From Bacteroidota bacterium (GTDB lineage Bacteria; Bacteroidota; Bacteroidia; NS11-12g; UBA955): a DNA stretch of 42,570 nt. The notes below the pieces were generated by a model. It saw only the letters and a program-made list of their open reading frames with translations, was not told where the DNA came from and searched no databases. A program made the position numbers and the translations under genes. Below are positions 16,749 through 25,536 of the stretch, one piece after another (positions within the stretch are counted from its first letter, which is position 1; the number at the start of each line of letters is the position of its first letter). The stretch is taken from contig JANXMZ010000055.1 in NCBI GenBank assembly GCA_025354385.1, positions 72,350-114,919 on the forward strand, written 5' to 3'.

Positions 16749-19634
16749 TTAATCTATTATTATTGGAAGTAAAATTTCAATCAATGTACCTTGTTGATGA
16801 TATTGATTATTGGATTGAATGTTTATTAAACCTTTATGTTTAAAATCTCTATAAAGAATGGAAATTCTCTCTTTTGTTATTCCAAGACCATGATTAGGAA
16901 TACTAACTTTAGTATTATTAAAACCCTTTCCATTATCAATAATCGAGTATTTTAATAATCTATTTGATTGTCTTTCAATTTTAATTTCCAATCTACCTTT
17001 GTAGTTAATTCCTTTGAAAGCATGCTTGATGGCATTTTCCGCCAATGGCTGAATTATCAGGGGGGGGACAAAGATTGCTTGCAAATCATCCTCACTTAAT
17101 TGTATAGTGTAATAAACATCAAACTTCTCCGCAAATCTTAATTTTTCAATCTCAATATAATCTTTTGTATAGTTAATTTCCTTATTCAATTGAATAAATT
17201 CCTTTCCAGAATAGTTGATACTTTTTCGCATTATTAAAGAGAGAGTGCCAATGTATTCTTCTGCACTTTCAAGTTGCTTTATTTTAACAAGATTTTTTAT
17301 ATTGCTTAAAGCGTTGAACACAAAATGAGGATTCATTTGTGCTCTTAAAATCCTAAGTCTTAATAAGGTTAAATCTTTGCTGAGATTTATTTTTTCCTTA
17401 GTCAGTTTATAATAATATAAAATTGATAAAGAAACAATTATAATCACTAATAAAATAAACCAAGTTTGTTTGAACCAAGGGGTTGCAATTGTAAATTTCA
17501 GTGTTTTTATCTTACCCGATAGTCCTTGAGAATTAATGGCCGCAATTTCAAATGTATAGTTACCCGATTCTAATCCTAGCAGAGGCACCTCGAGTGTATT
17601 GGTGAGTATCCAATTATTCCCTAATTCCCTAATTCTATATTTAAATAAGTATACAAGGCCTGAGTTGATAAACGAAGATGCATAAGAAATAATCAAATTA
17701 TTTTTGTTGTATGGCAAAACCAAGTCGGCTTCATCATAAATCGTGGAGTTAACTTTTATCTGTGTGATAAGAGTTTCACTGGTTTCGTTGCACGGAATAG
17801 GGAATTCATTAAAATAATACAAGCCATTGGTACCGCTTATAACAATTTTATTTTGAAAAAAATTAATACTATTGATGGTTCTGGAAGGCATTCCATCTGG
17901 CATAGTATAATTAGCAACAGAAAATAAATATTTATCACTTTTTGGATACCTAAAAACAGAAATACCTTCTGTAGTAGCTAGCCAAATGCTGTTGTCATCA
18001 GAAATCAGTATTTGAAGGCACACATCTGACATTAATTTATTTTGGGAACTAGAGTCTTGTGTGAAATGTAAAATAGGTCCCTTAATTGGGCAAAAGAACA
18101 ATCCCTTTTGATCGGTTGCAACCCACATATTCCCACTTAAATCTTTTTTTATATCAACAATACGGCTGTTGTCAATCAGCGTATTTAGTTTGAGTTCTTG
18201 GGTGGTATAGCCATTATCCGTTTCTATGCTCTTGCGAATTCCATTGAGTCCACCCAACCAAATTTCATTTTCATTGCGTCTGCATATTGCAGTTGTCCTC
18301 AAATTATCAATCTGTATTAAGCTATCTCCTCCATCGTATTTTATAATTGCCGAATAGGCCGAGAATCCAACAAGCACTTCCTTTTTATCACTTATCTCTA
18401 TATCCTTTACAGATTGTTCCTTTTTAATTCTAAGATTTGAAAAATCATTGTTCATCATGTACAATCCCTTATCCGCACCTAAAAATTGATATGTTTTATT
18501 AAAGCCGTATCCTCTTACCCTTTTTAAATCTTTGGTTTTAATTATTCTCTCAATCTCTCCAGTATCATTTAAACAAATTAAACCATTTGTTTCTGTACCC
18601 AAAAAAATCTTTCCCTTGGAATTCCATATATTTAAGATTCCTTTCAATTTATCTGTCGGTAAATCGTAGGAGACTGGTGCATTATTTCGTATGAAATAAA
18701 GTCCATTATCGAAACTTCCTAGCCATTTATTTCCCTTCCTATCAATAATTATTCTCTCGTAATTAAATGGCAGTTTTACCTTTTCAATCAATTTAGTAAA
18801 ATCATCAGAGTATACAACAAATAAACTATCTCCGGTTAAAACAGATAAATTTCGAGTACAAAAATAATTGTTATATACATGATCAACACTAATGTTTGTG
18901 GAATCATTGGTTTTACGATTAATTTGAATAACCGTATGCTTTTCTAAATTAATCCAGTGAACAAAATTGACCGTTGGGGCGTCTATATAGTTTTGCTTGC
19001 AAGGTTCACCTTGATAAAGTAATATTTTGGCAGTATCACCCTTGGTCCATTTCAACAGCGTCAATGCGGAGCGGAGTTCAAATCTATTCTCTTCTTGAAA
19101 TAATAAATATTGGTATAATTGCGTTAGGTTCAAATTTTGGATGAACTGTATATCTTCTGCATCCTTGCTAATAATTAATTTTTTATTATTTTCAACAATA
19201 TAGAAAGCAATTCCCTTATTTTTTTGAACTAGAATTGAAATACACATTCCTTTAGGTTTAAACTTTTTTATCCGTTTTAAAAAAGCATCATTATCTGAAT
19301 TATAAATTTTCCCATTGAGATAGTAGCATGGTTCCGTGCTAAAGCCATTGAACCAAATTCTACCTTTAGCATCTTCAAAAAGACTTAAGACTTCATTATC
19401 AGGCAACCCATTTTTAGTGGTGAAATTTGTAAAACCAATACCATCAAATTTACTAACACCTTGCTCCGTGCAAACCCATATAAAGCCATTTCTATCTTCC
19501 AAGATATTATATATTTTATTGGATAGCAGGCCATTGTTTATTGTATAATTTTTGTAAAATGGATATTGAGCATTCAAATTTGTCGTTAAATAAACTACAA
19601 ACACAATTAAGGAAAAATTGCTCTTAAAATTCAA
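16749..19634 (-). CDS. Sensor histidine kinase with Reg_prop propeller and Y_Y_Y domain
   Basis: A 961-residue membrane sensor. It has a signal peptide (MNFKSNFSLIVFVVYLTTNL, then NAQ) and a periplasmic two-component-regulator propeller over about 25-640 (repeats such as DRNGFIWVCTEQGVSKFDG and DAKGRIWFNGF). A Y_Y_Y-like beta domain (about 650-720) and one transmembrane helix (about 728-748) follow. The LytS-type kinase core has H770 in NPHFVFNALSNI, an N-box LIIQPLAENAIKHAF and a DNGKGF ATP lid. The start is a TTG at 19634; no in-frame ATG gives a signal peptide. A run of eight C lies in the conserved FVPPLIIQPL segment. It forms a pair with the downstream LytTR regulator. Confidence 0.92.
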   Translation of the reverse strand: MNFKSNFSLIVFVVYLTTNLNAQYPFYKNYTINNGLLSNKIYNILEDRNGFIWVCTEQGVSKFDGIGFTNFTTKNGLPDNEVLSLFEDAKGRIWFNGFSTEPCYYLNGKIYNSDNDAFLKRIKKFKPKGMCISILVQKNKGIAFYIVENNKKLIISKDAEDIQFIQNLNLTQLYQYLLFQEENRFELRSALTLLKWTKGDTAKILLYQGEPCKQNYIDAPTVNFVHWINLEKHTVIQINRKTNDSTNISVDHVYNNYFCTRNLSVLTGDSLFVVYSDDFTKLIEKVKLPFNYERIIIDRKGNKWLGSFDNGLYFIRNNAPVSYDLPTDKLKGILNIWNSKGKIFLGTETNGLICLNDTGEIERIIKTKDLKRVRGYGFNKTYQFLGADKGLYMMNNDFSNLRIKKEQSVKDIEISDKKEVLVGFSAYSAIIKYDGGDSLIQIDNLRTTAICRRNENEIWLGGLNGIRKSIETDNGYTTQELKLNTLIDNSRIVDIKKDLSGNMWVATDQKGLFFCPIKGPILHFTQDSSSQNKLMSDVCLQILISDDNSIWLATTEGISVFRYPKSDKYLFSVANYTMPDGMPSRTINSINFFQNKIVISGTNGLYYFNEFPIPCNETSETLITQIKVNSTIYDEADLVLPYNKNNLIISYASSFINSGLVYLFKYRIRELGNNWILTNTLEVPLLGLESGNYTFEIAAINSQGLSGKIKTLKFTIATPWFKQTWFILLVIIIVSLSILYYYKLTKEKINLSKDLTLLRLRILRAQMNPHFVFNALSNIKNLVKIKQLESAEEYIGTLSLIMRKSINYSGKEFIQLNKEINYTKDYIEIEKLRFAEKFDVYYTIQLSEDDLQAIFVPPLIIQPLAENAIKHAFKGINYKGRLEIKIERQSNRLLKYSIIDNGKGFNNTKVSIPNHGLGITKERISILYRDFKHKGLINIQSNNQYHQQGTLIEILLPIIID

Positions 19635-19656
19635 TTTGGCTTGAGTAATGATTGAA

Positions 19657-19664
19657 CAAATGTA
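19657..19664 (-). promoter_or_regulatory. -7 box upstream of the sensor kinase
   Basis: On the minus strand this reads TACATTTG (TAnnTTTG), 22 bases before the TTG start at 19634. A TTTG lies 13 bases further upstream, a tight spacing. This supports the TTG as the true start. Confidence 0.5.
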
Positions 19665-19894
19665 AGTAAATTGTTTTCAAACTTATAAATTTCCAAATCT
19701 ATAATATTAAAAAAATTTACTCACAATATTTTGCATTGAATACTTGATTAGATTTGGTTTAAGTTTTCCAAATGATATTTTCTACTAATATTAAAATTAC
19801 AAAGCTTTTAAATATTTACTAGTATTAAATACATGAGGATTTTAGACATGTTTATATTTTTATTGGAACTAATTAATTTAATTCAAGAAATGAT

Positions 19895-19902
19895 TACTTT
19901 TG
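19895..19902 (+). promoter_or_regulatory. -7 box upstream of leucine dehydrogenase
   Basis: TACTTTTG (TAnnTTTG), 31 bases before the ATG at 19934. The same octamer precedes trpS. The -33 region is degenerate. Confidence 0.5.
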
Positions 19903-19933
19903 CACCCATTAAAAAAACAATTAATCACAATTT

Positions 19934-21034
19934 ATGAGCCTAGCGAACGCTTCTTCAACCGATACTCAATTTGATCTCTTTACCAAAGTTGCCAGATTTG
20001 ATCATGAGCAAGTTTTAATTTGCCAAGATAACCATAGTGGTTTAAAAGCCATTATTGCAATTCATAATACCGTTTTAGGTCCTGGATTGGGCGGTACAAG
20101 GATGTGGAAATATGCTACAGAAGCCGAAGCAATTAATGATGCCTTGCGCTTATCTAGAGGTATGACCTACAAAGCTGCTATTAGTGGGTTGAATTTAGGC
20201 GGGGCTAAAGCTGTTATTATTGGCGATCCTGCGAAAGATAAATCGGAACACTTAATGCGCAAGTTTGGTCGTTATGTAGAGAATCTTGGTGGTAAGTACG
20301 TTACTGCCGAAGATGTTGGAACTACTACTAAAGATATGGAATATGTGGCTATGGAAACAGAACACGTTGTTGGTTTGCCAGAAATAATGGGTGGCGGAGG
20401 CGACCCAAGTCCTGTAACTGCCTATGGGGTTTACATGGGTATTAAAGCAAGTGCAAAGAAAGCCTTTGGCAATGACAGCCTAACTGGTAAAAAAATTGCC
20501 GTTCAAGGTGCCGGTAAAGTTGGTTTGCATTTAATTGAATTATTACATAAAGATGGTGCCATCATTACAGCAACTGATATTTTTGAAAGTGGCTTAAAAA
20601 CTGCAGCAGAAAAATATAAAGCCACTATTGTTAAGCCTGAAGCTATATTTGAACAAGATGTTGATATTTTTGCACCATGTGCTCTAGGCGCTATATTAAA
20701 TACAGAAAATATTGCAAAACTAAAATGTCAAATTGTTGCAGGTGCCGCTAATAACCAATTGGAAGATGACAATATCCATGGAGATATGGTAAGGGCTAAA
20801 GGCATTTATTACGCTCCAGATTTTCTTATCAATGCAGGCGGTTTGATTAATGTTTACTCTGAATACAATGGTTATGTTAGGGAAATAGCTTTTGCTCAAA
20901 CCGAAAACATTTACAATACTGTCTTAAATATTTATTCTAAATCTGAAGAAGATAATATTAACACTCAATTGGCTGCAATTAAACTGGCCGAAAAACGTAT
21001 TAACGATACAATGCTTCTGCAGTCTAAAATATAG
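19934..21034 (+). CDS. Leucine dehydrogenase (Glu/Leu/Phe/Val dehydrogenase family)
   Basis: A 366-residue NAD-dependent amino-acid dehydrogenase that reversibly deaminates branched-chain amino acids. The catalytic Lys is K80 in MTYKAAISGLNLGGAKAV, and the substrate-binding GPGLGGTRMW block precedes it. The AEDVGTTTKDM segment and the dinucleotide-binding GAGKVGLHLIELL fold are typical. The length fits leucine dehydrogenase rather than the longer glutamate dehydrogenases; a preference for valine or phenylalanine cannot be excluded. It is monocistronic, with its own -7 box and a strong hairpin terminator after it. Confidence 0.93.
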   Translation: MSLANASSTDTQFDLFTKVARFDHEQVLICQDNHSGLKAIIAIHNTVLGPGLGGTRMWKYATEAEAINDALRLSRGMTYKAAISGLNLGGAKAVIIGDPAKDKSEHLMRKFGRYVENLGGKYVTAEDVGTTTKDMEYVAMETEHVVGLPEIMGGGGDPSPVTAYGVYMGIKASAKKAFGNDSLTGKKIAVQGAGKVGLHLIELLHKDGAIITATDIFESGLKTAAEKYKATIVKPEAIFEQDVDIFAPCALGAILNTENIAKLKCQIVAGAANNQLEDDNIHGDMVRAKGIYYAPDFLINAGGLINVYSEYNGYVREIAFAQTENIYNTVLNIYSKSEEDNINTQLAAIKLAEKRINDTMLLQSKI

Positions 21035-21053
21035 TAAAGATTATCCTTATTTT

Positions 21054-21087
21054 AAAAGACGATTTTAACAATAAAATCGTCTTTTTT
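21054..21087 (+). terminator. Strong Rho-independent terminator after leucine dehydrogenase
   Basis: A perfect 14-bp stem (AAAAGACGATTTTA / TAAAATCGTCTTTT) with a 4-base loop ACAA and a T-run. It separates the dehydrogenase from the mevalonate operon. Confidence 0.9.
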
Positions 21088-21119
21088 GTTGAAATGGGTT
21101 CTTATAAAAAACAAAAGCT

Positions 21120-21127
21120 TATTTTTG
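21120..21127 (+). promoter_or_regulatory. -7 box of the mevalonate operon
   Basis: TATTTTTG (TAnnTTTG), 26 bases before the TTG start of fni and just after the upstream terminator. It is the only promoter box found for the six-gene run. Confidence 0.5.
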
Positions 21128-21153
21128 TGGTTAATATTGATAGTCAATAATTT

Positions 21154-22161
21154 TTGGAAACAAATCAAACTTCTAATCGTAAAAAAGACCATATAGAACT
21201 GGCATTTCAATCCCAAACATTTGGTGTAGATTCTCGATTTTATTACGAACCTTTTTTAATTGCCCACCCAAATGATACCATTATACCCACAAAAGACATC
21301 GCTTCTAAGACTTTAAATTTGCCATTGTGGGTTAGCAGCATGACAGGCGGTACTGAGATGGCTGGAATTATCAACCGCAATTTGGCAATGGCATGCAAAG
21401 AATTTGGCATGGGCATTGGACTCGGTAGTTGTCGCATTATTCTTGACGATTCAACCTATTTCGATGATTTTAATATCCGACCTTATTTAGGGAATGATCA
21501 ACCTTTATTCGCTAATCTAGGAATTGCTCAAATTGAAGAATTAATTGAGGAAAATAAATTAAACCTTCTACATGATTTAATTCACAAATTAGATGCAGAT
21601 GGACTAATAGTTCATGTAAATCCATTACAGGAATGGTTGCAACCAGAGGGAGATTTCATACACAGCGCGCCCATTGAAACCATAAAAAGACTATTAGATA
21701 AAATTAACTATAAATTAATTATAAAAGAAGTTGGGCAAGGATTCGGGCCCAAGTCCTTTATAGAATTATTACAGCTCCCTATCGAGGCCATAGAGTTTGG
21801 TGCGCATGGGGGTACTAACTTTGCAACACTTGAATTATTGAGACAAACAGAAGCTATTAAAGAACAATTGCTACCAATCACTAAAATAGGTCACACGGCA
21901 GACGAAATGGTAAATTTTGCCAATGATGCATTTGCGTTTCTTGGAGACAAGGCTTTGTGTCAAAATTTAATTATAAGTGGTGGTATCAAAGATTATTTAG
22001 ATGGTTATTACCTCATTCAAAAAGCCAACGTGAATGCGATATACGCTCAGGCTTCGGCATTTCTTAAATATGCCACTGGCGATTATGAAACACTTCAATC
22101 TTATTGTGAATTGCAGCGCAAAGGACTGCAAACTTGTTACAATTATTTGACCCTGCGATAG
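21154..22161 (+). CDS. fni: Type 2 isopentenyl-diphosphate delta-isomerase
   Basis: An FMN- and NADPH-dependent isomerase interconverting IPP and DMAPP, 335 residues. The N-terminus RKKDHIELAFQSQ, the flavin-site SMTGG, GLGSCR, the HVNPLQEWLQPEGD block with its substrate-site residues, EVGQGFG and the C-terminal ISGGIKDYLDGYY block all match type 2 IDI. The start used is a TTG at 21154; no ATG lies in frame before the conserved RKKDHIELA segment. It is the first gene of the mevalonate operon and is preceded by a -7 box 26 bases upstream. Confidence 0.94.
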   Translation: METNQTSNRKKDHIELAFQSQTFGVDSRFYYEPFLIAHPNDTIIPTKDIASKTLNLPLWVSSMTGGTEMAGIINRNLAMACKEFGMGIGLGSCRIILDDSTYFDDFNIRPYLGNDQPLFANLGIAQIEELIEENKLNLLHDLIHKLDADGLIVHVNPLQEWLQPEGDFIHSAPIETIKRLLDKINYKLIIKEVGQGFGPKSFIELLQLPIEAIEFGAHGGTNFATLELLRQTEAIKEQLLPITKIGHTADEMVNFANDAFAFLGDKALCQNLIISGGIKDYLDGYYLIQKANVNAIYAQASAFLKYATGDYETLQSYCELQRKGLQTCYNYLTLR

Positions 22162-22199
22162 AAACATCAATACCATTTTAAATATTTAAAATTACAGTT

Positions 22200-23543
22200 T
22201 TGCCAACAATAAAAGGATTTTCAAAATTAAGCAAAGAAGCCAAAATCGAATGGATTGTCTCCAATTATTTGGATGGGAATGAACAAGCAATAGAATTTTT
22301 AAAGAGCTATTGGCATAATTTACCTGCAGTTCAAAAACTACACGATGAATTTATTGAGAATACTATAACAAATTTTTATTTACCCTTCGGAGTAGCTCCA
22401 AATTTTAAAATTGATGGCAAAAATTACTGTATTCCAATGGCTATAGAGGAGAGCTCTGTTGTTGCTGCTGCAGCCAAAGGGGCCAATTTTTGGTTAGAAA
22501 GAGGTGGTTTTCAAACCACTATTATTGGGACTGAAAAAATTGGACATGTACATTTTATTTGGAATGGAACTAATGAAAAAAAATTGCAGAAATTTTTCAA
22601 TGATATAAAACCTTTGTTTTACAGTCAGACCTCCTCTATTACCAAAAATATGAAATTGCGTGGTGGTGGTATTCTTGATATTGAATTAGTTAATAAAACC
22701 ATAGATGAACCAGGCTACTATCAATTAAAAGCAACATTTGATACTTGTGATAGCATGGGGGCTAACTTTATAAATTCTGTGTTGGAGGAATTTTCAAAAG
22801 TATTAAGATTAGAAATTGAAAATACCGATTTGTTGGCTGAGGATGAGAAAGAATTGCAAATTATTATGTGCATTCTTAGCAACTATACCCCAAACTGTAT
22901 CGTAAGAGCCGAAGTAAGTGCGAAGTTGGAAGATTTAGACGAAGGTGATATTTCGGGCAAAGAATTTGCCGAAAAATTTTGTCGTGCTGTCCGCATTGCA
23001 GAAATAGAACCTTACAGAGCCACTACCCATAATAAAGGTATTATGAATGGCATTGACAGTGTGATTATCGCAACTGGCAATGACTTTAGAGCCGTTGAGG
23101 CATGTGCACATACCTATGCATCAAAATCTGGTCAGTATAAAAGTTTAACACATGCAGCCATTAAAGACGGATACTTTCATTTTTGGATAGAAGTACCCTT
23201 AGCACTTGGAACAGTTGGCGGTTTAACAGGCTTACACCCGATGGTAAAATTTGCATTGCAAATGCTTGGTAATCCAAATGCACAAGAATTAATGAAGATT
23301 GCAGCTGTTGTTGGTTTATCACAAAACTTCTCAGCTTTGCGGTCATTGGTTACATCTGGTATTCAAAAGGGCCACATGAAAATGCACTTGCTTAATATTT
23401 TAAATCAATTAGAAGCAACAGAAGCAGAGAAAAATGAAATTGTTCATTATTTTAAAGATAAAATTGTTAGCCATAGTGCCGCCGTGGAAATTTTCTGTAA
23501 AATCCGTGGTATTGAAGTTCCAAAAATAATTGCAAAATCATAA
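22200..23543 (+). CDS. mvaA: Hydroxymethylglutaryl-CoA reductase, class II type
   Basis: A 447-residue HMG-CoA reductase. The catalytic Glu is at E83/E84 in AIEESSVVAAAAKGANFW, the Lys in THNKGIMNG, the Asp in GNDFRAVEACAH and the His in the QKGHMKMHL segment. The short form without membrane helices is class II. Given the neighbouring genes, its role here is probably biosynthetic, making mevalonate from HMG-CoA, although the class is often annotated as degradative. Translation starts at a TTG (22200); the first in-frame ATG lies deep inside the catalytic domain. HMG-CoA synthase is not in the window. Confidence 0.94.
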   Translation: MPTIKGFSKLSKEAKIEWIVSNYLDGNEQAIEFLKSYWHNLPAVQKLHDEFIENTITNFYLPFGVAPNFKIDGKNYCIPMAIEESSVVAAAAKGANFWLERGGFQTTIIGTEKIGHVHFIWNGTNEKKLQKFFNDIKPLFYSQTSSITKNMKLRGGGILDIELVNKTIDEPGYYQLKATFDTCDSMGANFINSVLEEFSKVLRLEIENTDLLAEDEKELQIIMCILSNYTPNCIVRAEVSAKLEDLDEGDISGKEFAEKFCRAVRIAEIEPYRATTHNKGIMNGIDSVIIATGNDFRAVEACAHTYASKSGQYKSLTHAAIKDGYFHFWIEVPLALGTVGGLTGLHPMVKFALQMLGNPNAQELMKIAAVVGLSQNFSALRSLVTSGIQKGHMKMHLLNILNQLEATEAEKNEIVHYFKDKIVSHSAAVEIFCKIRGIEVPKIIAKS

Positions 23544-23560
23544 ATCACTTAAAAAGACCT

Positions 23561-24484
23561 TTGATTCAAACCTATTATAGTTGTGGTAAGCTTATGTTGT
23601 GTGGAGAATATGCAGTTCTCCAAGGTGCAACAGCATTGGCGCTTCCTACACGTCAAGGTCAGTATCTAACAGTCGAAAAAATTGATGACCGCAGTGGCGC
23701 AATAATTCATTGGCAGAGTTTTGATGCATTAGATGAATGTTGGTTTTCTGCCGAAATAGGCTTGCCTCATTTTAATATTATTGAGGCTACAGATATGACA
23801 ATTGCCATACAGTTAATTCGGTTTTTAATTACTGCGCGAGCTTTAAATCCATTGTTCTTGAATACAAACGAAAGTTATAAAATAGAAACTAAACTTGAAT
23901 TTGAAAGAGAAGAAGGACTTGGAAGCAGTTCTACACTTACACATAACTTGGCACTTTGGTCGAATACAGATGTATTTAAATTGCACTTTAACGCCTTTAA
24001 AGGGAGCGGCTTTGATGTTGCTATTGCTCAACTCCAACAGCCATTGCTCTATCAAGTAAATCACCAAATACCTACAGTTGAAACTTTTCATTGGAATAAA
24101 CCTTTTAATAATCAGCTGTTTTTTGTTCACCTTAATAAAAAACAAAATTCCCGAAACGAAATAGAAAAATTGAAACACAGACCTCAATTTAGTCAAAGAC
24201 AACTGGAAGAATTAACTAGGGTAAGTAAATTATTAACACATACCAATGATTATTTTGAATTTTGCCTATTATTGGAGATAGCAGAAGAAGAAGTTGGTGC
24301 GGCCTTGGGCAGAACATCCATTAAGTTGACCGACTTTTCTGATTTCAAAGGAACAATTAAAAGTCTTGGTGCTTGGGGCGGAGATTATATTTTGGCCACC
24401 GGAGATAATACCATCAATTATTTTAAAGATAAAGGATACTATAAGATTAAGACTTTTAACGAGATGATTCTTACAGAAGCATGA
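23561..24484 (+). CDS. GYDIA-type GHMP kinase, candidate phosphomevalonate kinase
   Basis: A 307-residue GHMP-superfamily kinase. The N-terminal CGKLMLCGEYAVLQGATALALP resembles mevalonate kinases, the ATP loop is EEGLGSSSTLTHNLALW, and the family-defining GYDIA motif appears as GFDVA (150-154) in SGFDVAIAQ. The C-terminal AWGGDYILATG replaces the usual GSGGGG motif. It is the third GHMP kinase in this operon, next to unambiguous mvaD and mevalonate kinase. No classical phosphomevalonate kinase is seen, so this is the best candidate for that step; that is inference. It starts with TTG at 23561 and its stop overlaps the mvaD ATG (ATGA). Confidence 0.82.
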   Translation: MIQTYYSCGKLMLCGEYAVLQGATALALPTRQGQYLTVEKIDDRSGAIIHWQSFDALDECWFSAEIGLPHFNIIEATDMTIAIQLIRFLITARALNPLFLNTNESYKIETKLEFEREEGLGSSSTLTHNLALWSNTDVFKLHFNAFKGSGFDVAIAQLQQPLLYQVNHQIPTVETFHWNKPFNNQLFFVHLNKKQNSRNEIEKLKHRPQFSQRQLEELTRVSKLLTHTNDYFEFCLLLEIAEEEVGAALGRTSIKLTDFSDFKGTIKSLGAWGGDYILATGDNTINYFKDKGYYKIKTFNEMILTEA

Positions 24485-25536
24485 ATACACAAATTAAAGA
24501 AATAAAAGTTGGTTGGGAAAGCCCATCTAATATAGCCTTGGTGAAATACTGGGGAAAAAAGGATTTCCAATCACCTGCCAATCCTTCTATCAGTTTTACT
24601 CTAAATAATGCCGTTACCAAAACATCTATTGTTGCTGTAGAAAATATTGAGCAACTTGGCATCTCACTTGAATTTTACTTCGAGAACCAGCTGAATGAAG
24701 CATTTGCAGATAAAATTAAAGCATACCTTGAAAAAGCCGTTGGCACTTTTAGTTGGTTAAATTCTTATCATTTAATCATTCATTCCGACAATACCTTTCC
24801 ACACAGCAGTGGCATTGCATCCTCTGCTTCTGCCTTTTCTGCTATAGCACTGTGCCTTTGCTCTCTTCATGAACAAATAGAAATTAAACCATTAAGTAAT
24901 TTCTTTCAAGTGGCCTCAAACTGGGCCAGAATTGGATCTGGAAGTGCTTGTAGAAGTGTTTATGGTGGTTATAATTTATGGGGTAAAACAATTGTCTGTG
25001 AAAATAGTGCAGATGAATATGCTATTCATTTAGAAAGTGAAATTCATGAAAACTTTAGACATCTTACAGATACAATTCTGATAATAGAAAAGGGGAAGAA
25101 ATCTGTTTCAAGCACTCAGGGCCATGCATTGCTTAAAAATCATCCTTTTGCTGAACATCGGTATACAATTGCAGCGGATAATACTATTGAATTGCTAAAT
25201 ATTCTTAAAACAGGTGATATGCAGGCCTTTATTCATCTTGTGGAGCGTGAAGCACTCATGTTACATGCGTTAATGATGACTTCTCCTACTCCATTTATAC
25301 TGATTAAACCCAATACATTAGCCGTAATAGAGAAAATATGGGATTATAGAAACCAAACTGGTTGTGAATTGTTATTTACATTGGATGCAGGTGCCAATGT
25401 ACATTTAATAGCAAGTGCCAAGGATAATGAACAAGTTCAAAAATTTGTGAAGAATGAATTGATAGGATATTGTCAGAATGGTTTGTATTTTTGCAACGAA
25501 ATTGGAATGGGTCCTAAAAAAATAAACTATGCTTAA
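24481..25536 (+). CDS. mvaD: Diphosphomevalonate decarboxylase
   Basis: A 351-residue ATP-dependent decarboxylase that makes IPP from mevalonate diphosphate. The hallmark N-terminus SPSNIALVKYWGKKD is present, the GHMP ATP loop is SSGIASSASAFSAIALC, and the GSACRSVYGGY block holds the conserved Arg (R158). The catalytic Asp is D302 in TLDAGANVHLI. The ATG overlaps the preceding kinase stop by 4 bases, and the stop overlaps the mevalonate kinase start by 8 bases, showing tight translational coupling of the three GHMP enzymes. Confidence 0.96.
   Translation: MNTQIKEIKVGWESPSNIALVKYWGKKDFQSPANPSISFTLNNAVTKTSIVAVENIEQLGISLEFYFENQLNEAFADKIKAYLEKAVGTFSWLNSYHLIIHSDNTFPHSSGIASSASAFSAIALCLCSLHEQIEIKPLSNFFQVASNWARIGSGSACRSVYGGYNLWGKTIVCENSADEYAIHLESEIHENFRHLTDTILIIEKGKKSVSSTQGHALLKNHPFAEHRYTIAADNTIELLNILKTGDMQAFIHLVEREALMLHALMMTSPTPFILIKPNTLAVIEKIWDYRNQTGCELLFTLDAGANVHLIASAKDNEQVQKFVKNELIGYCQNGLYFCNEIGMGPKKINYA

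Larger units (their letters stand above)
19635..19933. other. Divergent intergenic region, sensor kinase / leucine dehydrogenase
   Basis: About 300 very AT-rich bases without an ORF. The only supported elements are the two outward -7 boxes (19657-19664 on minus, 19895-19902 on plus). No LytTR-type paired direct repeats or RNA structure were recognised. Confidence 0.6.
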
